Shown: in pieces, positions 1 through 5,205 of the stretch
How positions within the stretch are numbered: the stretch's first letter is position 1
How the letters are laid out: every line of letters starts with the position of its first letter
Assembly (NCBI GenBank): GCA_003157225.1
Contig: PMIZ01000474.1
Location: 2,630-8,851 of the forward strand
Direction of reading: 5' to 3'
Source: Actinomycetota bacterium
GTDB lineage: Bacteria; Actinomycetota; Thermoleophilia; RBG-16-64-13
Length of the DNA stretch: 6,222 nt
Made by a program: the position numbers and the translations under genes
The notes under the pieces: generated by a model
The model's input: only the letters and a program-made list of their open reading frames with translations
Told to the model about the DNA's origin: nothing
Databases searched by the model: none

Positions 1-760
1 GCTCGCCCTCGTCGGCGTTGCACATGATGTACTTGGGATGGCGCTTCTCGGCCGCCGCGAAGTTCCACTTGATGCCGGTCGGGAAGCCGGCGCCGCCGCG
101 GCCCTTGAGCTTCGCGTCGCGCACCATGTCGATGATGTCCACACGCGACATCGCGAGGGCCTTCTTGAAGCCGTCTCCGACGGGGATGGTGGAGAAGGTG
201 AGATCGTTGCGGGCGCTGGTCTGGGCCGCCCCAGCATGGACCCTCGGTCCCGCCGGCTCTCCGCCGTTGCCTCCGGCCGCCGCACGCTCCCGAAAGTCGG
301 CCACGATCTCGGTGACTTTCTCCGGGGTGAGCCGAGTATAGACTTCCTCGTTCACCAGCATGGCCGGGCCTTGATCGCACATGCCCATGCAGTTGGCCCA
401 CTCGAGCGAGAACGTCCCGTCGGCCGTGGTGCCGCCCATCGCGATCCCGAGGTCCTTCTCCAGCTGGGCGGCCACCTGCTCTTTGCCGGCCAGTTCGCAC
501 GAGTAGGTGCGGCAGAGGCGGAAGATATACTGACCCTGCGTCTCGGGCTGGATGAACGAGTAGAACGACGCTACCGCGTCGACCTCCACCGGGTGGATGC
601 CGAGCACGTCGGCGATCACCTGCATGGCCTCACTGTCGATGCCGCGGTACTTCTCTTTCACCTTCCGCAGGATGGGGATGAGCGAAGCGCGGCTGAAGTT
701 GGTGAGACCGGCGACTTCCTCTACTTCCTTGCGGAGTTGGTGCAGGTCCTCGACTACCAT
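1..760 (-). CDS. NuoE-NuoF fusion, NADH-oxidising flavin/[2Fe-2S] subunit (3' end beyond window)
   Basis: Predicted NADH-binding, electron-input subunit of a soluble or peripheral redox complex (complex I, NAD-linked hydrogenase or formate dehydrogenase type). The 253 visible codons have no stop. Residues 1-157 are a complete NuoE/24 kDa domain: an N-terminal helical part, then four [2Fe-2S] ligands at C83, C88, C124 and C128 (CRTYSC and CMGMC), with the C-x4-C / C-x3-C spacing of the family. A Gly/Ala/Pro-rich linker (about 158-190) joins it to the start of a NuoF/51 kDa domain, seen as GDGFKKAL (195-202), the nucleotide/FMN-loop motif [10 protein letters not shown] (220-229) and CNADEGE (247-253). 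NuoE and NuoF are normally separate; HoxF of NAD-reducing hydrogenases is a known fused form. The ATG at 760 overlaps the upstream regulator's stop by 7 bases and has AGAGGG 10 bases before it. The remaining NuoF, its FMN pocket and 4Fe-4S site, lie outside. Which complex it serves cannot be decided here. Confidence 0.93.
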   Translation of the reverse strand, partial: MVVEDLHQLRKEVEEVAGLTNFSRASLIPILRKVKEKYRGIDSEAMQVIADVLGIHPVEVDAVASFYSFIQPETQGQYIFRLCRTYSCELAGKEQVAAQLEKDLGIAMGGTTADGTFSLEWANCMGMCDQGPAMLVNEEVYTRLTPEKVTEIVADFRERAAAGGNGGEPAGPRVHAGAAQTSARNDLTFSTIPVGDGFKKALAMSRVDIIDMVRDAKLKGRGGAGFPTGIKWNFAAAEKRHPKYIMCNADEGE

Positions 761-1143
761 GACTCTTTATCCCTCTGCTCGAGCAACGAGTTGACCTTGG
801 CCACCAACGTGGCCGGATCCACCGGCTTCTCGATGAACTCGTCGACCGGCACCATCTCTTTGTCCTTGCCGATCTGCACGCCCATCGCCCGGTTGACGCT
901 CGTCACCATGAGAATGGGGAGCATGTTCCCCTGCCGACGGGTCTGGCGGGCGAACCGCAGTCCGTCGTCGGGCTCTTCCATCATCACGTCGAGAATCAGC
1001 AGGTCCGGATCGGTCTCCGCCAGAAGTGCCAGACCATCGGCATAGTTCGAGGCACCCACCACGGTGTGCCCCTCGCGTTCAAGGACGATCCGGCCCGCCT
1101 CGACCATGTCCGGGTCGTCGTCCACGATCAGGATTTTGGACAC
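754..1143 (-). CDS. Stand-alone receiver-domain response regulator (CheY-like)
   Basis: A 129-residue protein made of one receiver domain and nothing else. Visible signature residues are the acidic pair D8/D9 (within VDDDP), phosphoacceptor D52 (ILDVMM), the switch threonine T81 (MVTSVN) and the invariant lysine K106 (EKPVDP). The stretch between T81 and K106 is 25 residues and carries [12 protein letters not shown], slightly longer than in CheY. With no DNA-binding output it should act by protein-protein contact or as a phosphorelay intermediate. The start is GTG at 1143, with GAGGGAG 7 bases upstream. Its TAG stop overlaps the ATG of the NuoE-NuoF gene (TCATGGTAG), so the two are almost certainly co-translated, suggesting it modulates that redox complex or its expression; this role is inference. 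The partner kinase is unknown; the receiver-kinase at the right end of the window is a candidate. Confidence 0.92.
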   Translation of the reverse strand: MSKILIVDDDPDMVEAGRIVLEREGHTVVGASNYADGLALLAETDPDLLILDVMMEEPDDGLRFARQTRRQGNMLPILMVTSVNRAMGVQIGKDKEMVPVDEFIEKPVDPATLVAKVNSLLEQRDKESW

Positions 1144-1150
1144 GACTACA

Positions 1151-1157
1151 CTCCCTC
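1151..1157 (-). promoter_or_regulatory. Ribosome binding site of the response regulator
   Basis: GAGGGAG on the minus strand, 7 bases before a GTG codon at 1143. It supports GTG as the start rather than an internal codon, and the protein then begins directly with the first receiver beta strand (SKILIVDDD). Confidence 0.6.
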
Positions 1158-1213
1158 AGTAGAACAGCATTCTTCCAGCGGCCCGGCCCTTCAGGTTCTG
1201 CGTCCTCCGGCTG

Positions 1214-1251
1214 CCGCCGAACAGGAGAAATAGTATCTCAGCTTTCGGCGG
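1214..1251 (-). promoter_or_regulatory. Inverted repeat with -10-like box in its loop, upstream of the regulator-NuoEF operon
   Basis: The 148-base gap between the anchored secreted protein and the response regulator contains a perfect 8-base inverted repeat: CCGCCGAA at 1214-1221 and TTCGGCGG at 1244-1251. The 22-base interval holds a second small repeat, GAGA (1225-1228) with TCTC (1236-1239). On the minus strand the interval reads TACTAT (1235-1230), a plausible -10 element, but no convincing -35 is visible. It could be an operator over a promoter or an RNA hairpin ending the upstream transcript. No T-run follows the stem, which argues against a classical intrinsic terminator. Function is inferred. 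Confidence 0.35.
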
Positions 1252-1291
1252 AATTGGCGTGTGCGCGGTTGGAGCGGGGCTGAGGTCGACT

Positions 1292-2947
1292 CTACATCTC
1301 ACCTGAGGTCTTGCCCCGGCCCCGGAGCCTGGCCGCGAGATAGATCGACACCCCGAGAGCGATCGCCGCCACGACTGCCAGCACGATCGTCGCCCAAAGC
1401 AGTCCCGGGGAACTGCCTTTGCCGGCGCCACCGGGATTCGCCGGTCCGCCGGTCGTCGCGGCTGGCGCGGTCACCGTGGTCGCGGTGGAGACCAAGGTTG
1501 TGCCGGAGGACGAGGTTGCAGTGGAGGTGCTGGTCGTGGTCGAAAGCCCGCTCGTGGTTGAAGTCTCGAAGGCGGGCACGGCCTCCGTGGTGGGTGGCGT
1601 CCCTCCGGCCATCATGTTGGCAAAGGTGTCGAACTCCGGAGCCGGCGTGTTGCCCAGGTCGATTTCGGAGATGTAGACGTCGTTGCTCTTGGTCCCGGGA
1701 TAGACGTCATCTACCCTCAGATTCACCCACTTGGCCGTGCAGGTGATCGGAAACCTCTGCAGCGACGGCTCGTCTTTGAGGGTGATCTCCTCCCCCTGGC
1801 CATCGGCCCAGCCCACGTATACGTCCTTGGGCCGAGCGTACTCCGTGAACGAGGTGGGACTGTCGTTCCTGCCCGGTAGGATGCGGATCTCCTGCAGGTT
1901 CTGGTTGCCCCGAACTCCGACTTGCAGCCACTTGTCCTGGGCCTTGGCCGAGAAGCCCCAGGCGGTCGCCGGCGAGCCGTCGATGACCTCCCAGCCCGGC
2001 GGGTCGCCGCTTTCGGCGTTCGGGCCCAATCGCTCCGACGCCCCATGCCCCATCGGCACCGCCACCGCTCCGACGCTGGCCGGCACGGCGATCTCGCTGT
2101 CCAAGCTGTACTTCTGAGACAGCAGAGGCGTGACGAAGCCCAGGGATATGTCATCGTCGCGGGTGGGCTCTAGGTTGTCAAAGATCCACTGGTACGTACG
2201 GTCGTCGGGCTTGGTATAGGACCTCGGGCGTGGTTCGCGTACCTTTGACGTGTCGGCGCCGACTACCGAGCCATCGAAACTGTCGGCCAAGCGGTGGCGG
2301 ACGATCGCCTTGCCGATGGGACCCTTCCAGTAGGCGCCGGTGTGTAGCCAGTACTCGTATGAGGCGGCGGCGGTGCCATCGCTGAACTGGGACTGCAGGA
2401 ACATGCCGGCCAGGTAGCTCACGCTGATCATGGTCTCGCCATGGGGGAACCTGACCGTGTGCAGGTAGTAGCCGACCCAGGCTGCGGATAGCATCGGGTC
2501 CTTGCCTTTGCCAAAGGTCACCTGCAGGGGCTTGCCGTCCTGCCAAGCCCTCAAGGCGACCGGCGCCCCTGGCATGGCCCGCAGGTCAGCCGATCGCGCG
2601 CCCACCTCATCTGGCGGCACGATATCCGCGGATGAGAAGCCCAGCTGCAGCGTTTGGGGCGGGCCGTCGTTCACGAACTTGAAGTCCACGCGATACTCGG
2701 CGAAGCTTCGGTAGCAGATCGCCTGGACCGTCTCCGAGTCCATGCGGATGTTGGTGCTTGCGAGCGGCAAGACCCCGCCGCCCACCAACATAGCAACGCC
2801 GGTGGAGTCCGCCCAGGCCGGTGACGGCTGAGCCCAGAGCGCGAGCGTGGCAGCGAGCGCAACGGCCAAGGCGGCCGCGAGGGCTAGGCGAATGGCAATG
2901 GGCTGGACTACGCGACCCAGCATGGACAAGCGTGACTTGCGTACCAT
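1292..2947 (-). CDS. Secreted, C-terminally anchored protein with DUF4424-like region and NADase-type/discoidin-like carbohydrate-binding domain
   Basis: A 551-residue protein predicted to sit outside the cytoplasmic membrane. It has a Sec-type signal peptide (basic residues 3-20, hydrophobic core 21-39, cleavage likely after AWA at 44-46). Residues about 55-275 form a beta-rich region resembling DUF4424-type proteins (GGGVLPLASTNIRM near the start, DNLEPTRDDDISLGF at the end). Residues about 318-431 look like a discoidin-fold NADase-type glycan-binding domain: VIDGSPATAW, RPKDVYVGWADG, VYPGTKSNDVYISEIDL. A Thr/Ser/Pro/Gly-rich stalk (449-513), a membrane helix (516-539) and a short basic tail (RLRGRGK) follow, giving a type I topology. 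No catalytic site was recognised, so binding or adhesion is more likely than enzymatic activity. The gene lies 125 bases after the molybdoenzyme gene on the same strand. Domain names come from motif resemblance. Topology is well supported and ligand unknown. Confidence 0.85.
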   Translation of the reverse strand: MVRKSRLSMLGRVVQPIAIRLALAAALAVALAATLALWAQPSPAWADSTGVAMLVGGGVLPLASTNIRMDSETVQAICYRSFAEYRVDFKFVNDGPPQTLQLGFSSADIVPPDEVGARSADLRAMPGAPVALRAWQDGKPLQVTFGKGKDPMLSAAWVGYYLHTVRFPHGETMISVSYLAGMFLQSQFSDGTAAASYEYWLHTGAYWKGPIGKAIVRHRLADSFDGSVVGADTSKVREPRPRSYTKPDDRTYQWIFDNLEPTRDDDISLGFVTPLLSQKYSLDSEIAVPASVGAVAVPMGHGASERLGPNAESGDPPGWEVIDGSPATAWGFSAKAQDKWLQVGVRGNQNLQEIRILPGRNDSPTSFTEYARPKDVYVGWADGQGEEITLKDEPSLQRFPITCTAKWVNLRVDDVYPGTKSNDVYISEIDLGNTPAPEFDTFANMMAGGTPPTTEAVPAFETSTTSGLSTTTSTSTATSSSGTTLVSTATTVTAPAATTGGPANPGGAGKGSSPGLLWATIVLAVVAAIALGVSIYLAARLRGRGKTSGEM

Positions 2948-2953
2948 GGCCCC

Positions 2954-2958
2954 CCTCC
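2954..2958 (-). promoter_or_regulatory. Ribosome binding site fixing the start of the anchored secreted protein
   Basis: GGAGG on the minus strand, 6 bases before ATG at 2947. The frame stays open upstream to 3040, but that 31-residue extension has no ribosome binding site and would place a polar stretch ahead of the signal peptide, so 2947 is preferred. The rest of the 125-base gap (2948-3072) holds only a weak GGTGC/GCACC hairpin (3007-3011 with 3019-3023) and no convincing promoter, compatible with co-transcription with the molybdoenzyme. Confidence 0.75.
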
Positions 2959-3072
2959 ACGCCGCCGTTGAAGTGCGTTCCCCTACAAGCACCTGCGATG
3001 ATACATGGTGCCGGTCTTGCACCGCGAGGTCCTTCTTCAACCGACAGCGCCCCTTCCGGACGTCTCGAATGG

Positions 3073-4455
3073 TCAGGGGCTGATCGGCTCGATGGTCCTC
3101 TGCTCCGTGTAAAGGCCGGTGGCCCCGGAGGGAAACACCTCGTGGTCCAGGGTCTCCTCAAGCCGCCCTTGCCCGTCGTAGGCGCGTACCGCCAATCGGT
3201 GGGTCCCTTCCGTGAAGGGCCAGTCGTAGCGCCAGATCACCCAGGTGAGCTCGGAGAGTGGCTTTCGCAACTCGGCCGCCCCCCACGGGTTGTCGTCTAT
3301 CTGGATCTCGACCTTGGAGATACCCTTCGCTCCGGCGTGGGCGATACCCCCTATGGGCACGTAGGTTTGCCCGCCACGCGTGACGAGCGACTTGGTCGCC
3401 ACTGTGTCGATGACCGAGGTGGTCTTGATCTCGGCCTTTTCGTCCCATCCCTCCGCCACCCAGTAGCCCGGTATCGAGTCCGCGGTCAACGTTATGCTCG
3501 TGATCCACTTGGGCTGTTTCATCCCGTACCGGTCCGGAATGCATATCCGCAGTGGGAAACCATGCGCAACCGGGAGCGGCTGCCTGTCCCAGGCGTAGGC
3601 GAGGATGATCCTGGGATCGCTGTCGACCAGTTCGAGGTCCACCTCCTCGTCGAAGCCGTCAACCGACTTGATCAGTGCGTAGCGAGCGCCGGCCGCGGGA
3701 CCGGCCTGCGCAAGCACGTCACGGAAGGGGACTCCGGTCCACAGCGTGGTCCCGATGAACGGGCCTCCAACAACGTTCGAGATACACGACAGGGTCACGA
3801 ACTGATTGACCTTCTTGTAGTCTGACTCGATCTGGTCGAGCGTCAGCGACAGCGGCGTGGCGACCAAACCATCCACTGTCAGTCGCCAGGTGGTCGCGTC
3901 GATCTGTGGAGGGGCTAGATCGATGTCGACTCGGTAGTGGTCCGCGACCGCCGTGTATTCCGGCCGTGTTCCCGGGACCGGCTGAACCGGCGAGTCCGCG
4001 TTGGGGAAAGCGACGGGACCCGTGCCCGACCCGGGTGCCTCGGATGTCGCTTGGGCCCGCAGGACCGCGCCTACCCCAGATCCCGCCACGATGATGGTGG
4101 CCACGAGACCTCCCATCTGGATGACGAAGCGCCTCCTGCTGATCGCGTGAGCCTCTGTCGGCGGAGGTGCGTCGGCGGCAGCAGCGAGTGACTCCGTTCC
4201 GCTCGCTGCGTCGACTCGGGCCGCGTCGGCGGCACCGAACGTCGTCACATAAAGGCGGAAGATGCCCCATCCAGAGAGAAGAACGAGAGCGAGAGCCCAG
4301 ATCGAGAAGCTTATCCTGCCGGCGACGCCCACCGGAACACCCTGGACCAACGCGACTGCCACGGAAAACAGCCCCACGGCGCCGCCCACCGCCGGCCCAT
4401 ATCGTTTGACGCGCGAAAAAGAGGGACGCGATTGCGAGTACCGCCGGGGTGCCAT
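3073..4455 (-). CDS. Membrane-anchored molybdopterin-dependent oxidoreductase (sulfite oxidase/YedY superfamily)
   Basis: A 460-residue mononuclear molybdenum enzyme predicted to face the outside of the membrane; substrate unknown. After a basic N terminus come two membrane helices (about 20-45 and 48-70), a loop, then SRRRFV (106-111), a twin-arginine-like motif leading into a third, Gly-rich helix (111-132). The catalytic domain (about 165-335) has the expected Mo-ligand cysteine C224 in TLSCISNVVGG, followed by LWTGVPFRDVL (238-248) and HGFPLRICIPDRYGMKQPKW (298-317). A C-terminal beta-sandwich (about 340-460), with PIGGIAHAGAKGISKVEI, resembles the Mo-co dimerisation domain. No haem motif is present, so electrons need a separate partner, not seen here. 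ATG 4455 is preferred: AGGAG lies only 2 bases upstream, but a G-run lies 11 bases upstream. GTG at 4503 would add 16 residues without a ribosome binding site. Confidence 0.93.
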   Translation of the reverse strand: MAPRRYSQSRPSFSRVKRYGPAVGGAVGLFSVAVALVQGVPVGVAGRISFSIWALALVLLSGWGIFRLYVTTFGAADAARVDAASGTESLAAAADAPPPTEAHAISRRRFVIQMGGLVATIIVAGSGVGAVLRAQATSEAPGSGTGPVAFPNADSPVQPVPGTRPEYTAVADHYRVDIDLAPPQIDATTWRLTVDGLVATPLSLTLDQIESDYKKVNQFVTLSCISNVVGGPFIGTTLWTGVPFRDVLAQAGPAAGARYALIKSVDGFDEEVDLELVDSDPRIILAYAWDRQPLPVAHGFPLRICIPDRYGMKQPKWITSITLTADSIPGYWVAEGWDEKAEIKTTSVIDTVATKSLVTRGGQTYVPIGGIAHAGAKGISKVEIQIDDNPWGAAELRKPLSELTWVIWRYDWPFTEGTHRLAVRAYDGQGRLEETLDHEVFPSGATGLYTEQRTIEPISP

Positions 4456-4567
4456 GGCTCCTAGAGTTCCCCCCGCCCTATGGTTCCACACCTGGGAGGA
4501 CACGTGAGAAGCGAGCTGCGACTAGAGAGGAGATACACCGGATGCCGGCGGCCTTGCGCGGTGCCAC

Positions 4568-4588
4568 GGACCCGTTGGCCAAGGGTCC
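4568..4588 (-). terminator. Hairpin at the 3' end of hicA, possible terminator
   Basis: A perfect 6-base inverted repeat (GGACCC at 4568-4573, GGGTCC at 4583-4588) with a 9-base interval that itself contains the palindrome TTGGCCAA. It begins at the last base of the hicA TAG. No T-run follows, so termination is uncertain. The remaining roughly 110 bases before the molybdoenzyme start contain no clear -35/-10 pair. Confidence 0.3.
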
Positions 4589-4830
4589 TAGCGCCCGAAA
4601 TAGGCCCGTACGAACTCGTCTCGATCGATCCCGGCCTGCGCGCAGATGGTCCGCAGGGTCGACCCTTTGATCAAGGGATGGTTCGGAAGCGTCAGCGGGG
4701 TGCGGGTGCCATCCGCGTTGTCGCGGATCATTGAGACATGATTTCCTTCACGTATCAGCCGGAACCCCAAGGCAGCCAGAGCGTTGACCACCCTCTGCGT
4801 CGGCGCATCCGCGGGGAACCTCTGGTTCAC
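4588..4830 (-). CDS. hicA: HicA-family toxin (mRNA interferase-like)
   Basis: An 80-residue protein of typical HicA length. HicA toxins have a double-stranded-RNA-binding-like fold, cleave or block mRNA and are neutralised by HicB. Visible family features are the amphipathic start (RVVNALAALGFRLIREG), the catalytic-type histidine in GNHVSM (normally G-S-H, here G-N-H), the LTLPNH strand and the closing helix region KGSTLRTICAQAGIDRDEF. The start is GTG at 4830, overlapping the hicB stop as GTGA. There is no good ribosome binding site of its own, so translation probably depends on ribosomes finishing hicB. The order hicB then hicA is the reverse of the textbook arrangement but known. The protein looks intact. 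Confidence 0.9.
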   Translation of the reverse strand: MNQRFPADAPTQRVVNALAALGFRLIREGNHVSMIRDNADGTRTPLTLPNHPLIKGSTLRTICAQAGIDRDEFVRAYFGR

Positions 4831-5051
4831 TCAGCCAGGGTCGTCTCGGCGACGAACGCCTCTAGTATCGGAGAATCCGGGTCGACAGCGTCTCTTCCGA
4901 ACGTCTCGACGTGAGATGCGATTGCGGACTTCACGTCGGCAAGGGCTTCCTCGTAGCTGTCGCCTTGCCCCACGATGACGCCATTGAACCCCAGGGGGTA
5001 CGAGACGTATCCGTCCGGGTGCTTCTCCACGATGATCTTGATGCTTGGCAT
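4827..5051 (-). CDS. hicB: HicB-family antitoxin, short form
   Basis: A 74-residue protein matching the partial RNase-H-like fold of HicB antitoxins: beta strand SIKIIVEKHPDGY, YPLGFNGVIVGQGDSYEEAL, and the helix ADVKSAIASHVETFG. In this family the domain binds and blocks HicA. It has no C-terminal helix-turn-helix or ribbon-helix-helix extension, so autoregulation, if present, would need HicA-HicB contacts or another regulator. ATG at 5051 is chosen because it follows GGGGA by 5 bases and gives exactly the conserved domain. The frame is open further upstream to 5264, but that part is Pro/Arg-rich and antisense-like, overlapping the kinase tail. Its TGA overlaps the hicA GTG. Small proteins of this type are often misannotated as an oxoisovalerate dehydrogenase subunit. 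Confidence 0.88.
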   Translation of the reverse strand: MPSIKIIVEKHPDGYVSYPLGFNGVIVGQGDSYEEALADVKSAIASHVETFGRDAVDPDSPILEAFVAETTLAE

Positions 5052-5076
5052 GTGAGTCCCCAGTCTTGAACTCACA
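5051..5076 (-). promoter_or_regulatory. Inverted repeat over the hicB ribosome binding site and start, candidate operator
   Basis: Perfect 7-base arms TGTGAGT (5051-5057) and ACTCACA (5070-5076) flank a 12-base interval containing most of the GGGG ribosome binding site. One arm includes the first base of the hicB ATG. Arm centres are 19 bases apart, close to two helical turns, as expected for a dimeric DNA-binding protein. The same repeat in RNA would form a hairpin sequestering the ribosome binding site. Its placement just downstream of the -10 box suggests autoregulation of the toxin-antitoxin pair; this is inference. Confidence 0.45.
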
Positions 5077-5077
5077 G

Positions 5078-5083
5078 AGTATA
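5078..5083 (-). promoter_or_regulatory. -10 box of the hicBA promoter
   Basis: TATACT on the minus strand, one base off the TATAAT consensus, about 27 bases before the hicB ATG. The hexamer 17 bases further upstream (GCAAGG) is a poor -35. A dedicated promoter fits a toxin-antitoxin pair lying downstream of an apparently terminated kinase gene. Confidence 0.45.
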
Positions 5084-5178
5084 TCCCTTGCTCCACGGTT
5101 CCTTGCCTGCCCCAGCATGCTTTCGCTGCGGACATACAACCAAAGATCGACCGAGGGGGAACTCCTAGTCCGCCTGTC

Positions 5179-5205
5179 CCGCCCCGGCGAGTGTCAGCGG
5201 GGCGG
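5179..5205 (-). terminator. GC-rich hairpin enclosing the kinase stop codon, possible terminator
   Basis: A perfect 8-base all-GC inverted repeat (CCGCCCCG at 5179-5186, CGGGGCGG at 5198-5205) with an 11-base loop. The TGA stop of the histidine kinase (5196-5194) sits in the loop. No T-run follows on the minus strand, so it may be a U-less terminator, an mRNA-stabilising stem or coincidence in GC-rich DNA. Confidence 0.35.

Noticed and set aside
38..1045. 335-codon plus-strand open frame
   Set aside because: Antisense to the NuoE-NuoF and response regulator genes, whose motifs are clear; its translation is Arg/His/Gly-rich with no recognisable domain, typical of GC-rich antisense frames.
1430..1600. 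Repetitive-looking, skewed sequence in the anchored protein gene
   Set aside because: It is simply the codons of the Thr/Ser/Ala/Pro-rich stalk; no tandem DNA repeat unit could be defined.
2948..3040. 31-residue N-terminal extension of the anchored secreted protein
   Set aside because: A strong GGAGG lies 6 bases before ATG 2947, giving a classic signal peptide; the upstream start has no ribosome binding site.
2821..3825. 334-codon plus-strand open frame
   Set aside because: Antisense to the molybdoenzyme and to the signal peptide of the anchored protein; no domain, composition typical of a GC shadow frame.
4542..4670. Short plus-strand frame starting ATGCCGGCG, preceded by a GAGAGGAG ribosome-binding-like sequence
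   Set aside because: Most of it is antisense to hicA and the product is Arg/Ala-rich without a family; the purine run is probably chance. Kept only as a possible antisense transcript.
5114..5121. Perfect palindrome AGCATGCT upstream of hicB
   Set aside because: Eight bases only, no second copy or promoter alignment; expected by chance at this scale.
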